Shown in pieces: positions 47,775-57,281 of a stretch of 64,000 nt of DNA. The stretch is from Allochromatium humboldtianum (GTDB lineage: Bacteria; Pseudomonadota; Gammaproteobacteria; Chromatiales; Chromatiaceae): the NCBI RefSeq assembly GCF_013385175.1, contig NZ_JABZEO010000003.1:62001-126000 (forward strand). Reading direction: 5' to 3'. Under the pieces are notes generated by a model. The model ran no database searches and was not told the DNA's origin. It worked only from the letters and a program-made list of their open reading frames with translations. The translations under genes were made by a program, and so were the position numbers. Within the stretch, counting starts at the first letter, position 1, and each line of letters begins with the position of its first letter.

Positions 47775-48533
47775 ATGACGACGCCCCTGATCGAGCTGCA
47801 ACGAGTCCGTTTCGACTATCACGACCGAACCGTCCTGCGCGAACTGGACTTCAGGCTCGCCCCCGGCGATCGGGTCGCGCTGATCGGCTCCAACGGCGCG
47901 GGCAAGACGACGCTCCTGCATCTGCTGGTCGGACTCAAGCGGCCCAGTGCGGGCCGGATCCTCGCCTTCGGGTGCGAACGCGCCAGCGAGCGCGACTTCC
48001 ACCAAGTACGAGCACGAGTCGGACTGCTGTTCCAGGACTCGGACGATCAGCTCTTCTGCCCGACGGTGCTGGAGGACGTCGCCTTCGGTCCCCTGAACCT
48101 GGGTCGCTCGCCCGAACAGGCACGCGCCGACGCCCTGGAGACGCTCGATCATCTGGGACTCGCCGACTTCGCCGAGCGCATCACCTACCGGTTGTCGGCG
48201 GGCGAGAAGCGACTGGTCGCGCTCGCGACCGTGCTGGCGATGCGTCCCGAAGTGCTACTGCTCGACGAGCCGACCAACGGCCTGGACGAAGCGACCGCCG
48301 AGCGGCTCATCGCCCATCTGGATGGAATGGAACAAGCCATGATCCTGGTCTCGCACGACTGGCCATTCCTGGCGCGGCTGGCGACACGGGCGGTCCGGCT
48401 CGTCGAGGGTCGGCTCGTGGACGCCATTCTGCACAGCCATGCCCATGCGCATCGACACAGCCATCCGCACCCGCACTCAGCGGATGAACTGACTGGCCCG
48501 CACACTAGCCTGGAACACCGGCATCCGCACTGA
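47775..48533 (+). CDS. nikO: ECF transporter ATPase (CbiO/NikO) with His-rich tail
   Basis: This 252-residue ATPase has Walker A IGSNGAGKTTLLH, Q-loop LLFQDSDDQLF, signature LSAGEKRLVALATVLA (AGEKR in place of GGQ is usual in this clade), Walker B VLLLDEPTNGLD and switch His in LVSHDW. The last 35 residues contain about 13 His (HSHAHAHRHSHPHPHS, then HRHPH), a probable nickel-binding or sensing extension. ATG at 47775 is the start that begins just before the domain. Convergent with the small membrane protein gene at 48555. Confidence 0.88.
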   Translation: MTTPLIELQRVRFDYHDRTVLRELDFRLAPGDRVALIGSNGAGKTTLLHLLVGLKRPSAGRILAFGCERASERDFHQVRARVGLLFQDSDDQLFCPTVLEDVAFGPLNLGRSPEQARADALETLDHLGLADFAERITYRLSAGEKRLVALATVLAMRPEVLLLDEPTNGLDEATAERLIAHLDGMEQAMILVSHDWPFLARLATRAVRLVEGRLVDAILHSHAHAHRHSHPHPHSADELTGPHTSLEHRHPH

Positions 48534-48554
48534 GCCTTGCGCTCGACGCACGAC

Positions 48555-49040
48555 TCAGGGCGCGCTCTCGAACCGAAAGGGCGCGGCCAGCAATCCATCC
48601 GGGGTGTGGATCAGCACGCGCGCCTCCCAGGTCATGCGTTCGCTCGTGCACACCGGGATCATGCCGTGCCCGGCATAGCGACCCTCGCCGAGCGATTCCA
48701 GCGCCACGCGGTTGAAGCCCATGTACATCTCGACGCCGACGAAATCGACCTCGACCGCTTCGGCCGCCAGTCCCGAGAGTTCGACTTCGAGCCGCAGCGG
48801 CGCGGCCACCGGAAGGGTTCGCGGCTCGATCCCGAAGCGCACCCGGCCACCGCCGCCGAAACGCGATTCACAGGGTCCGGCCCGCAGATCGCAGCGCGGA
48901 TCGAATGACGCGACGTATGACGCCGACGGATACAGCACCGGCCAGACGGAATGGACGATGACGAGGATCGCGCCGAGTCCCAGAACCGCCCCCAGCCCCA
49001 CCCAGAGCCAAATCCGACGACGGCCGTTTTCGTCGCTCAT
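48555..49040 (-). CDS. Hypothetical membrane-anchored protein
   Basis: A 161-residue protein from ATG 49040 (AAAGG upstream). One membrane helix near the N-terminus (about 12-33, LWVGLGAVLGLGAILVIVHSV), then a roughly 120-residue beta-rich domain with FDPRCDLRAGPCESRF, a two-Cys motif that could form a disulfide. I recall similar small conserved proteins in gammaproteobacteria without known function. It starts eight bases after the HerA-like gene and is probably its operon partner. Confidence 0.65.
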   Translation of the reverse strand: MSDENGRRRIWLWVGLGAVLGLGAILVIVHSVWPVLYPSASYVASFDPRCDLRAGPCESRFGGGGRVRFGIEPRTLPVAAPLRLEVELSGLAAEAVEVDFVGVEMYMGFNRVALESLGEGRYAGHGMIPVCTSERMTWEARVLIHTPDGLLAAPFRFESAP

Positions 49041-49048
49041 GACACCTT

Positions 49049-50734
49049 TCACCGCACCTGCCGCCACCAGCGATCGATGATGTCGTTGACGTCCAGATCC
49101 TCCGGCCCCTCCATCCAGCTCTGGGAAAAGGGCGCGTCACTGCTCGACGGCGGCGGATCGGGCCGGTCGACCTGGATGCGCGTCGGCAGCAACGCGGCAT
49201 CGCCCACCGCCAGGACTTCGCCCCGACGCAGCGAGGCGAGCCGATCGGCCAGATTCTTCGCTCCTTCGGGCAGCAGACGGCGCACATACTCCTGGTCATC
49301 GGCGTTCGAGATGCGCAGACAGAGATAGTTGCCGCACTGCGCCAGCACGGTCTCCGACAGCTCGGTCGGACGCTGGCTGACGATGCAGAGCGTGACACCG
49401 TACTTGCGCCCCTCCTTGGCGATGCGCTCCATCGACCGGCGCGTACCGACGAAACGGGTGTCGGACTCGCGCGGGATGTACTGATGCGCCTCCTCGCACA
49501 CCAGCAGCAGCGGAAATTCGTGCCGACGCGGATTCCAGTAATTGAACTCATAGGCCAGCCGGCCGATCTGGGCCGAGATCACCGGCCGCAGATCGACCGG
49601 GACCGGACTGAGATCGATCACCGTCACCTGACGCTTGGGCTCGCCCAGCCCGACGAAGTCACGCAACAGCCCTTCCAGGCTGGCCGAACTCTTGTTCTTG
49701 CGCGGGTGCATGAAGAAATCGTAGCGCCCGTCGTTGTAGAGCGAGAGGAAGCGCACCAGGAAGTCGTCGAAGGCGCCGAACAGCGGTCCCTTGACCTTGC
49801 CGAATTCGAGCTTCTCCTCGTTGGCCTTCTTGAAGCGCTGATAGAGCTCATCGATCGGGAAATAGACCGGCGAGTCGACCGAGAGCCGGTCGATGCCGGC
49901 GTGCTGATTGGACTGCTTGCGCAGGGCATAGACGCTCTCGCGCAGAAAGGCGATCTGGAGCGAGGCATTGACGTCTGCGCGGTCGATGAAGAGATCGACC
50001 AGCTCCGAATAGGTCAGCAGCCAATAGGGGATCTCCAGCTCGCGCGCGTCGAGATAGCGCGCCGTGCCGGGCGGAAAGATACCCTCGGTCGTGCCGTCAG
50101 GGCGCTTCCAGCCGTATTCGCCATGCAGGTCGAGCAGCACGATGTGCGAGTGCGGCATGGTCTTGACCACGCGCTGCATCAGACTGGAGAGCGTCCAGGA
50201 CTTACCCGCGCCCGATTGACCGAGGATGGCCAGATGGCGCCCGAACAGGGCCGTCGGCTCCAGGGTGGCCTTGAGCGCCGAGCGCACCGACAGCCGTCCC
50301 AGTTCCAGCGCGACCTGGGTCTGGCGCGTCAGCAGCACCGCCAGACGTGAGGTGGGAATCAGATGCACGCTCGCACCGACCACCGGATAGCGACTCACGC
50401 CGGGTTCGAGCCGGCCGCCGCCATTGATCTCGCCGAGCGCGGTCAGCTCCAGCCGCCGCTCGCGCACCGTGACCTGACGCGGGGCGGCGTTGGCCTCGCC
50501 CTTGATGGTGCGCGTGCCAACCGCCTCTTCGTGGCTGCGGGCGATCTCGGCGAGGATGTGTCCGGCTTGATCCCGGACCTCCACCAGACTCCCCAACTGA
50601 CCGACCGGGAGCGACTCGTCCTCCAGCGTCTTGGCTGAGGCAAAGCCGTCTTCGGACGGAAAGAGCGTGGCGATCAGGCGCCCGCCCTGGATGTCGATGA
50701 CGCGGCCGATGAGCGTGGGATCTGGCGTGGACAT
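49049..50734 (-). CDS. HerA-like (DUF87) P-loop ATPase
   Basis: This 561-residue protein has an N-terminal beta-barrel HAS-like domain ([19 protein letters not shown]), Walker [16 protein letters not shown], Walker [14 protein letters not shown] and a HerA-like C-terminal part with [38 protein letters not shown] (quoted from its motif B region in short) and [17 protein letters not shown]. HerA hexamers translocate DNA and usually pair with NurA nuclease or, in defence loci, with Sir2 or DUF4297. None is next to it, only a small membrane protein 8 bp downstream. Divergent from nikR. Confidence 0.85.
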   Translation of the reverse strand: MSTPDPTLIGRVIDIQGGRLIATLFPSEDGFASAKTLEDESLPVGQLGSLVEVRDQAGHILAEIARSHEEAVGTRTIKGEANAAPRQVTVRERRLELTALGEINGGGRLEPGVSRYPVVGASVHLIPTSRLAVLLTRQTQVALELGRLSVRSALKATLEPTALFGRHLAILGQSGAGKSWTLSSLMQRVVKTMPHSHIVLLDLHGEYGWKRPDGTTEGIFPPGTARYLDARELEIPYWLLTYSELVDLFIDRADVNASLQIAFLRESVYALRKQSNQHAGIDRLSVDSPVYFPIDELYQRFKKANEEKLEFGKVKGPLFGAFDDFLVRFLSLYNDGRYDFFMHPRKNKSSASLEGLLRDFVGLGEPKRQVTVIDLSPVPVDLRPVISAQIGRLAYEFNYWNPRRHEFPLLLVCEEAHQYIPRESDTRFVGTRRSMERIAKEGRKYGVTLCIVSQRPTELSETVLAQCGNYLCLRISNADDQEYVRRLLPEGAKNLADRLASLRRGEVLAVGDAALLPTRIQVDRPDPPPSSSDAPFSQSWMEGPEDLDVNDIIDRWWRQVR

Positions 50735-50898
50735 TGGCGACTGGACTCCATGTGGCTTGGGCTTGTACGACCCGGCCGATTATCGCGCGCTTGGCCCGGA
50801 TACGTCTCGCACGCGATTTGACGTGGGAACACACGGCGGTTCAAGGGTGCGGTCCGGATTGGTATCCTTGGCGCTGGATCAACGCCCTGGACCCGCCG

Positions 50899-51321
50899 AT
50901 GTCGAGCACCGAATCAACCATCCGCTTCACCGTTTCGCTTCCCAAGACACTGCTCGACGAACTCGATCGGCGTCTGGTGAACAAGGGCTATGCCTCGCGC
51001 TCCGAGCTGGTACGAGACCTGATCCGTGAGCGGATTGTCGAGGAGACCTGGGAGCGCGGCGACGCCGAGGTCGCCGGGGTGCTGACCATCGTCTACGACC
51101 ATCATCAGCGCGAGCTGACCCAGCAGATCCTGGACATCCAGCACCGTCAGTACGTCCATGTGGTGGCCACGACCCATGTCCATCTGGACCACCACAACTG
51201 TCTGGAGACCATCATCATCCGCGGGATGCCGGCCGAGATCGAACGGCTCAGTCTGGAGATCGGCGGACTGCGCGGCGTGCGCTTCGCCGAATTGACGCGC
51301 GCGTCCAAAGTCGAGCATTGA
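50899..51321 (+). CDS. nikR: Nickel-responsive regulator NikR
   Basis: A 140-residue ribbon-helix-helix repressor. From ATG 50899 the RHH segment is [23 protein letters not shown], followed by [16 protein letters not shown]. The C-terminal ACT-like domain holds His82, His93, His95 and Cys101, with the same spacing as the E. coli nickel ligands His76, His87, His89 and Cys95. It should repress the nikKMLQO operon through the palindrome at 44848-44878. Longer in-frame versions upstream lack family similarity. No matching palindrome is seen in front of nikR itself, so autoregulation is not evident. Confidence 0.92.
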   Translation: MSSTESTIRFTVSLPKTLLDELDRRLVNKGYASRSELVRDLIRERIVEETWERGDAEVAGVLTIVYDHHQRELTQQILDIQHRQYVHVVATTHVHLDHHNCLETIIIRGMPAEIERLSLEIGGLRGVRFAELTRASKVEH

Positions 51322-51373
51322 CCCGGTTTCCAGCGACTTCGTGCACCACGAGCGTGCATAACGCCCTGCCCCA

Positions 51374-52330
51374 TCACACCTCGTGATTGAAGTAATCCCG
51401 CGTCAGAGCGTCGCTCAGATCCAGCAAGGCGGTCAGGAAGGCATCCAGATACTCGTGCAGCCCCTGGGCGATGATGTCCGCCGCTCCGACCCCGGTGAGA
51501 TGCGCGCGCAGTCGTTCCAGACAAGCACCCACCTCGCCCTCGGGCCGTTGGCCGATGCGTTCCAGCGAGCGTTCCAGGCGGCTGACGCAATAGACCAGTG
51601 AACGCGGAAAGTCCGGATTCAGGATCACGAAGTCGATGACGTCGACCGGACGCACCCCGGTCTGATAGAGCCGCCGGTAGGCATCGAAGCCCGAGAGCGA
51701 CTTGAGCAGCACGCCCCATTGATAATAGTCGAGCGGTGAACCCACCAGACTGGGGTCCGGCAGCAGCAGGTGATAGCGCACGTCGAGGATGCGCGCGGTC
51801 ATGTCGGCGCGTTCCTGCAGGGCGCCGAAGCGGGTGAAGCTGTGGGCCTCGCCGCGCATCATAGTGCCCTGTGCCAGGCCATAGACGGTGGCCACCTCGC
51901 GATGGACGAAGGCATGGAACTCAGCCGCCTGCCAGGGCGGCAACGTGGCCTTGAGACGCGCCTCGGCGGTGCGACAGAGGGCGTCGATCGTCTCCCACAC
52001 CGGCGTCGAGATCCGGTCGCGTGCCGCGCGGGCGTTCTCGCGCGCCAGACGCAGACAGTTGAGGATGCTGCCTGGATTGCCCTCGGCCTGGGTCAGCAAC
52101 TGGATGACACGCGGCACGCTCACCCGACCGTCCGGGTAGGTCTCGGCATAGCGGTCGTCGGCGCCCAGGATGGTCAGCAGCGGCAGCCATTGCCCCTCCT
52201 CGGTCAGTCCCTCCTCGGCCGCCAGCCGGTGGACGACATTGATGTCCAGCACCCGCGCGGTGTTGTCAGCCCGTTCCAGATGGCGGGCCATCCAGTAGAG
52301 CGATTCGGCGATTCGACTCAGCATCCGCAT
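51374..52330 (-). CDS. Alpha-E (DUF403) protein
   Basis: A 318-residue all-helical protein starting MRMLSRIAESLYWMARHLERADNTARVLD, the typical alpha-E opening. It is the stand-alone equivalent of the C-terminal half of the fused protein at 30112. Alpha-E genes almost always accompany the circularly permuted ATP-grasp, and the gene follows that gene here by eight bases on the same strand. Function is unknown, probably a partner that folds with or regulates the ligase. Convergent with nikR. Confidence 0.85.
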   Translation of the reverse strand: MRMLSRIAESLYWMARHLERADNTARVLDINVVHRLAAEEGLTEEGQWLPLLTILGADDRYAETYPDGRVSVPRVIQLLTQAEGNPGSILNCLRLARENARAARDRISTPVWETIDALCRTAEARLKATLPPWQAAEFHAFVHREVATVYGLAQGTMMRGEAHSFTRFGALQERADMTARILDVRYHLLLPDPSLVGSPLDYYQWGVLLKSLSGFDAYRRLYQTGVRPVDVIDFVILNPDFPRSLVYCVSRLERSLERIGQRPEGEVGACLERLRAHLTGVGAADIIAQGLHEYLDAFLTALLDLSDALTRDYFNHEV

Positions 52331-52338
52331 GGCTCCCG

Positions 52339-53814
52339 TCAGTCGGCCAGTACCCAGGTGTCCTTGCTGCCCCCGCCCTGCGAGGAATTGACCACCAGCG
52401 ACCCCTTGGTCAGGGCCACGCGGGTCAGACCGCCGGGGATGACTTCGATTTCATCACCGCCGTGGAGCACGAAGGGGCGCAGATCCAGATGACGCGATTC
52501 CAGTTCGCCATCCAGATAGCAGATGTGGCGCGAGAGCTGGATCACGGGCTGGGCGATGTAGCGGCGCGGATCGGCCTGGATGCGGCGCGTGAAGTCGTCG
52601 CGCTGGCCGGCCGTCGAGGTCGGTCCCATCAGCATCTCGTGCCCGCCCGACTCGGAGACGGCCTTGATCACCATGCGTTCCAGGTTGTCGAGCACATAGT
52701 CGCGGTCCTGCGGATCGGTCATCTGATAGGTCGGCACGCTCGGCAGGATCGGCTCCTCGCCCAGATAGTAGCGGATGATGTCGGGCACATAGGCATAGAC
52801 CGCCTTGTCGTCGGCGATCCCGGTGCCGGGGGCATTGACCAGTGCGACGTGGCCGGCCCGCCAGGCCCGGATGATCCCCGGAACCCCGAGCAGCGAATCG
52901 GGGCGGAAGACCAGCGGGTCCAGATAGTCGTCGTCGAGACGCCGGTAGATGACGTCGACCTGACGCAGCCCGAGCGTAGTCTTGAGATAGACCCGATCGT
53001 TGCGACAGACCAGATCGCGTCCCTCGGCCAGCTCCACGCCCATCTCGCGGGCGAGGAAACTGTGCTCGAAATAGGCCGAGTTGAAGATCCCTGGGGTCAG
53101 GACCACCACTACGGCGTCCTCCGCGCCGCGCGGCGAGAGCCGTCTGAGGCGCTGGAGCAGACGCTCGGGATAGTGCTCGACCGGCCGCACCCGATAACGC
53201 TGGAAGAACTCGGGCAGAATACGGCGCTCGATCAGCCGGTTCTCGATCATGTAGGAGACGCCGGACGGGGTGCGCAGATTGTCTTCCAGTACCAGATAGC
53301 GCCCGCTCTCGTCACGGATCAGATCGACGCCGCTGATATGGATGTAGACACCGCCCGGCGGATCGACATCGAGGATGTCGCGACAGAGATCACGGCCGCG
53401 ATAGATGAGCTCGGGCGGCACCACGCCATCCTTGAGGATGCACTGCTCGTGATAGACGTCGTGGATGAAGCGGTCGAGCGCGCGGATACGCTGCTTGAGA
53501 CCGGCCTCGATCGGCGCCCATTCCCCGGCCGTCACCAGACGCGGCAGGATATCGAAGGGCCAGACCCGTTCGATCCCCGGCTCCTGATCCGAATACAGGG
53601 TGAACGTGACGCCTTCGTTGTGGAGCGCCAGATGGGCCTCGCGTGCCTTGAGCGCCAGTCCGCGCTGGCCGGCGCGCTGGATGTGCTCCCACAGCGGGAC
53701 ATAGTGCTCGCGCGGCTGGAAGTCGTCGCGATAGAACTCGTGATAGGCCGTGGCCGGACCCTCCGCGCGAGCGTCCGACCCACTGGCGCCAACGGCTTGG
53801 AATTGTCTCAGCAT
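52339..53814 (-). CDS. Circularly permuted ATP-grasp protein (DUF404/407)
   Basis: A 491-residue protein with the full circularly permuted ATP-grasp pattern: LVLEDNLRTPSGVSYMIENR, VVVLTPGIFNSAYFEHSFLA, RLDDDYLDPLVF, NAPGTGIADDKAVY and GGGSKDTWVLAD. All catalytic-looking acidic residues are kept, in contrast to the fused paralogue at 30112. It probably forms amide bonds in a peptide or on a protein; the substrate is not known. Alpha-E follows after 8 bp. No transglutaminase or Anbu-type protease is adjacent to this copy. Confidence 0.87.
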   Translation of the reverse strand: MLRQFQAVGASGSDARAEGPATAYHEFYRDDFQPREHYVPLWEHIQRAGQRGLALKAREAHLALHNEGVTFTLYSDQEPGIERVWPFDILPRLVTAGEWAPIEAGLKQRIRALDRFIHDVYHEQCILKDGVVPPELIYRGRDLCRDILDVDPPGGVYIHISGVDLIRDESGRYLVLEDNLRTPSGVSYMIENRLIERRILPEFFQRYRVRPVEHYPERLLQRLRRLSPRGAEDAVVVVLTPGIFNSAYFEHSFLAREMGVELAEGRDLVCRNDRVYLKTTLGLRQVDVIYRRLDDDYLDPLVFRPDSLLGVPGIIRAWRAGHVALVNAPGTGIADDKAVYAYVPDIIRYYLGEEPILPSVPTYQMTDPQDRDYVLDNLERMVIKAVSESGGHEMLMGPTSTAGQRDDFTRRIQADPRRYIAQPVIQLSRHICYLDGELESRHLDLRPFVLHGGDEIEVIPGGLTRVALTKGSLVVNSSQGGGSKDTWVLAD

Positions 53815-53894
53815 GGTGTCCCGGCTCCCACGACATGGCCTGTTGCGTCAAGTCACCAAGCAAGAAACGAACCGCCGCACAGCGAGCGATCCGG

Positions 53895-54308
53895 TCAGCG
53901 GAAGTATTCGCCGGCGCGCTCGGGCTGATAGGTGACTTCCTCGATCCGCACGCGCAGCACCCCGCCGCCCGGCTTGGGCCATTCGATCTCGTCGCCCTGC
54001 GACAGACCGAGCAGGGCGCTGCCGACCGGGGCCAGGATCGAGATCTTGCCGCCGCTCGCGTCCATGTCCTTCGGATAGACCAGGGTCAGGGTGAAGGCTT
54101 CGTTCGTGGACATCACCCGGAAGCGCACGGTCGAGTTCATGGTCACGACATTCGGCGGCATCGCGTGCGGGTCGACGACCTCGGCGCGCGCCAGCTCGGC
54201 CTCCAGTTCGTCCATGCCCGGAAAGGCATTGCGCGGCAGGGACGCGATCAGGTTTTCCAACCGCTCGGCATCGAGCGACGAGAGGATGATCTTGGGTTGA
54301 CTGCTCAT
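53895..54308 (-). CDS. rnk: Regulator of nucleoside diphosphate kinase (Rnk)
   Basis: A 137-residue protein from ATG 54308: MSSQPKIILSSLDAERLENL. N-terminal coiled-coil region, then the GreA/GreB-like C-terminal domain with TVRFRVMSTNEAFTLTLVYP, SILAPVGSALLGLSQGDEIEW. Rnk proteins bind RNA polymerase and compete with GreA/GreB or DksA. The longer in-frame version starting at 54413 is rejected because it reads through the terminator region of pnp. Transcribed in the same direction as pnp, 177 bp downstream and separated from it by a terminator. Confidence 0.85.
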   Translation of the reverse strand: MSSQPKIILSSLDAERLENLIASLPRNAFPGMDELEAELARAEVVDPHAMPPNVVTMNSTVRFRVMSTNEAFTLTLVYPKDMDASGGKISILAPVGSALLGLSQGDEIEWPKPGGGVLRVRIEEVTYQPERAGEYFR

Positions 54309-54393
54309 GTTCGCTGTTCGACAGAGTATTCGGAAGCGTGCGGGATCGCGCCCGGTTCCCATCACAACGGATCGGAACAAGGATACCCCACAC

Positions 54394-54430
54394 AAAAACA
54401 AACCGCGCATCAAGACTTCGATACGCGGTT
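54394..54430 (-). terminator. Intrinsic terminator of pnp
   Basis: On the - strand the stem AACCGCGTATC / GATGCGCGGTT (54420-54430 and 54401-54411, one G-U pair) with an 8-base loop is followed by TTTGTTTTTG. It lies 56 bp after the pnp stop and before rnk, a textbook Rho-independent terminator for the end of this ribosomal and RNA-decay cluster. Confidence 0.85.
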
Positions 54431-54485
54431 CGGATCGTTTGGCGTCGACCCGACGGGCCGACGCGCTGGACTGGTACGAGCAGTC

Positions 54486-56585
54486 TTATTCGCCCGGTTC
54501 GACCGCCTTCATGCTCAGACGGATACGGCCCTGCTTGTCGACTTCCAGCACCTTCACACGCACCACGTCGCCTTCCTTGAGCTTGTCGCTGACCGACTGC
54601 ACACGCTCCTCGCAGATCTGCGAGATGTGCACCAGGCCATCACGTCCGGGCAGGATGGTGACGAAGGCGCCGAAGTCCATCAGACGCGCGACCTTGCCCT
54701 CGTAGACCTTGCCCACCTCGACATCGGCGGTGATCAGACGGATGCGGCGCTTGGCTTCCTCGCCGGCGGCCTTGACCACGGAGAAGATCTTGACCACGCC
54801 ATCGTCGTTGATGTCGATGGTCGCGCCCGTCTCCTCGGTGATGGCGCGGATGACCGAGCCGCCCTTGCCGATGACGTCACGGATCTTCTCGGGATGGATC
54901 TTGATCTCGATGATGCGCGGGGCATGTTCGGACATCTCGACGCGATGCGAGTCGATGACCTTGTTCATCTCGCCGAGGATGTGCAGGCGTCCTTCTTTGG
55001 CCTGCGCCAGCGCGATCTCCATGATCTCGCGGGTGATGCCCTCGATCTTGATGTCCATCTGGAGCGCATTGATGCCGTCAGCGGTGCCCGCGACCTTGAA
55101 GTCCATGTCGCCCAGGTGGTCTTCGTCACCCATGATGTCGGTGAGGACGGCGAAACGCTCGCCTTCCTTGATCAGACCCATGGCGACACCCGCGACCGGC
55201 GCCTTGATCGGCACGCCCGCATCCATCAGCGCCAGACTGGTGCCGCAGACGCTGGCCATCGAGCTGGAGCCGTTGGACTCGGTGATCTCGGAGACCACGC
55301 GCACCGAATAGGGGAACTCCTCAATGCTCGGCATCACCGCCAGCACGCCGCGCTTGGCCAGACGGCCGTGACCGATCTCGCGCCGCTTGGGGCTGCCGAC
55401 GCGACCGATCTCGCCGACGCAGAAGGGCGGGAAGTTGTAGTGCAGCATGAAGTGCTCGCGCCGCTCGCCTTCCAGGGCGTCGATGATCTGCGAATCGCGC
55501 TCGGTGCCAAGCGTGGTGATGACCATCGCCTGGGTCTCGCCGCGCGTGAACAGCGACGAACCGTGGGTGCGCGGCAGCACGCCGGTGCGGATGGTGATCG
55601 GACGCACGGTCTTGGTGTCGCGCCCGTCGATGCGCGGCTCGCCGGCCAGGATCGACTCGCGCACCGTGGTCGACTCCAGCGCCTCGATGGCGGCCTTGAC
55701 CTGAGCTTCGGTCCAGGCCGGAGCTTCGCCGGCGCACAGCTGCTCGACGATGGCCGTGCGTGCCGTACCGAGTGCGGCATAGCGTGCCTGCTTCTCCTTG
55801 ATGCGGTAGGCCGCCGCGATCGCCTCGCCACCGGCCGCGCGCACCTGTTCGGTCAATGCCGGATCTGTGGCGTGGGGCTTCCACTCCATCGCCGGCTTGC
55901 CGACCTCGGCGGCCAGCTCGCGGATGGCTTCGATCGCCACCTGCATCTGCTCGTGCCCGAACAGCACCGCGCCGAGCATGACCTCTTCGGACAGACCGCG
56001 TGCCTCGGACTCGACCATGAGCACGGCCTTGTCGGTACCGGCCACCACCAGATCCAGATCCGAATCAGGATTCAGACCGGTCATGGCCGGGTTGAGGATG
56101 TATTCACCGTTCTTGTAGCCGACGCGCGCCGCCGCGATCGGGCCGTTGAAGGGCGCACCCGAGAGCGCAAGCGCGGCGGACGCGCCGATCAGCGCCGGAA
56201 CCTCGGGATTGACCGCCGGGTTCAGCGACTTGACGGTCGCGATGATCTGCACCTCGTTGCAGAAACCCTCGGCGAACAGCGGGCGGATCGGACGGTCGAT
56301 CAGACGCGCGGTGAGGATCTCGCCCTCGCTCGGACGGCCCTCGCGCCGAAAAAAGCCGCCGGGGATGCGTCCGGCGGCGTAGGTCTTTTCCTGATACTCG
56401 ACCGTCAGGGGCAGGAAGTCGCGCTCCGCGCCCGGCCGCTTGTCGACCACGACCGTCACGAGGACCACGGTGTCGTCCATGTTGACCAGGACAGCACCAT
56501 CGGCCTGGCGCGCGATCTCGCCGGTTTCCAGCCTGACGGTCTGATTGCCGAATTGGAACTCTTTAACGATGGGGGTGGGAATCAC
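54486..56585 (-). CDS. pnp: Polyribonucleotide nucleotidyltransferase (PNPase)
   Basis: PNPase degrades RNA 3' to 5' by phosphorolysis in the degradosome. The 699-residue protein uses a GTG start ([19 protein letters not shown]) with GAGGA upstream; the frame extends further without merit. Two RNase PH domains ([29 protein letters not shown], quoted in parts; second with [24 protein letters not shown] and [19 protein letters not shown]), a KH domain ([15 protein letters not shown]) and a C-terminal S1 domain ([15 protein letters not shown]) are all present. A 14-bp hairpin lies in its leader and a terminator follows. Confidence 0.97.
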   Translation of the reverse strand: MIPTPIVKEFQFGNQTVRLETGEIARQADGAVLVNMDDTVVLVTVVVDKRPGAERDFLPLTVEYQEKTYAAGRIPGGFFRREGRPSEGEILTARLIDRPIRPLFAEGFCNEVQIIATVKSLNPAVNPEVPALIGASAALALSGAPFNGPIAAARVGYKNGEYILNPAMTGLNPDSDLDLVVAGTDKAVLMVESEARGLSEEVMLGAVLFGHEQMQVAIEAIRELAAEVGKPAMEWKPHATDPALTEQVRAAGGEAIAAAYRIKEKQARYAALGTARTAIVEQLCAGEAPAWTEAQVKAAIEALESTTVRESILAGEPRIDGRDTKTVRPITIRTGVLPRTHGSSLFTRGETQAMVITTLGTERDSQIIDALEGERREHFMLHYNFPPFCVGEIGRVGSPKRREIGHGRLAKRGVLAVMPSIEEFPYSVRVVSEITESNGSSSMASVCGTSLALMDAGVPIKAPVAGVAMGLIKEGERFAVLTDIMGDEDHLGDMDFKVAGTADGINALQMDIKIEGITREIMEIALAQAKEGRLHILGEMNKVIDSHRVEMSEHAPRIIEIKIHPEKIRDVIGKGGSVIRAITEETGATIDINDDGVVKIFSVVKAAGEEAKRRIRLITADVEVGKVYEGKVARLMDFGAFVTILPGRDGLVHISQICEERVQSVSDKLKEGDVVRVKVLEVDKQGRIRLSMKAVEPGE

Positions 56586-56705
56586 AGATAAATCCTCGGG
56601 GTGTTTGGCTCGGGCTGTTTGGGCCGCCGGCGCGACGGACCCTGTGCACTCCAAACCTGCGGCTCGGGCCGGTGCGAACGGAGATGGCAGCGCGGGGTGT
56701 TGTCG

Positions 56706-56739
56706 GCTCCCGGTGCGTCGCGCTGGACGCACCGGGAGC
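56706..56739 (-). promoter_or_regulatory. Perfect 14-bp stem-loop in the pnp leader (RNase III-site candidate)
   Basis: GCTCCCGGTGCGTC (56706-56719) and GACGCACCGGGAGC (56726-56739) are perfect complements with a 6-base loop. It lies between rpsO and pnp, about 120 bp before the pnp start, without a U-tract. In E. coli an RNase III-cut stem in exactly this position controls PNPase autoregulation, so the same role is proposed here. Confidence 0.65.
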
Positions 56740-56793
56740 GGACGAACGAGCGACCGGCGGCCGACCACCCGTTCGCCGGGGCGCGACGCTCGA

Positions 56794-57063
56794 TCAGCGA
56801 CGCAGACCCAGGCGCGCGATCAGATCGCGATAGCGGTCCAGATCCTTGCGCTTGAGATAGTCGAGCAGTTTACGCCGCGAATTGACCATGCGCACCAGGC
56901 CACGACGCGAGTGATGGTCGTGGGTGTGCTCCTTGAAGTGGCCGGTCAACTGCTGGATGCGCGCAGTCAGCAGCGCAACCTGCACCTCGGGTGAGCCGGT
57001 GTCGCGCTCGCCGCGCGCGTATTCGTCGACGACCTGCTTCTTGTCGGCAGCGGTCATTGTCAT
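56794..57063 (-). CDS. rpsO: Small ribosomal subunit protein S15
   Basis: A standard 89-residue S15 ([37 protein letters not shown] in full context, with [20 protein letters not shown]). It binds 16S rRNA and helps form the central domain of the 30S subunit. The ATG is preceded by GAGGA at eight bases. The gene is placed between truB and pnp, as in most gammaproteobacteria, and a palindromic repeat lies upstream of it. Confidence 0.97.
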   Translation of the reverse strand: MTMTAADKKQVVDEYARGERDTGSPEVQVALLTARIQQLTGHFKEHTHDHHSRRGLVRMVNSRRKLLDYLKRKDLDRYRDLIARLGLRR

Positions 57064-57170
57064 TGGAATATCCTCGAAATAAGTGAAAGCAAGAAAAAAA
57101 TATCGACCTGTTGTGAAGGCCGGATCCCCAACAATGACTTCAGGGACGGCCATGAGGTCGAACGTTGGGC

Positions 57171-57255
57171 TCGTAGGATGGGCAGAGCATCGCGACGCCC
57201 ATCATCGAACCATGCCGTAAAGATGGGCATCGCATTCGCTCTGCCCATCCTACGA
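57171..57255. repeat. Palindromic extragenic repeat between truB and rpsO
   Basis: Perfect 18-bp arms, TCGTAGGATGGGCAGAGC (57171-57188) and GCTCTGCCCATCCTACGA (57238-57255), enclose a second pair of near-perfect 12-bp arms (57192-57203 and 57222-57233, one mismatch). GTAGGATGGGC...GCCCATCCTAC is the signature of a widespread extragenic element of proteobacteria as I recall it. The RNA would fold into a long stem in the truB-rpsO message and could insulate or stabilise it. Confidence 0.8.
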
Positions 57256-57281
57256 ACTGAAAACCGGAAGCCGGTCGAACA

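Noticed and set aside
54309-54413. Longer Rnk starting at 54413
   Set aside because: The added residues are encoded by the end of the pnp terminator zone and have no family similarity.
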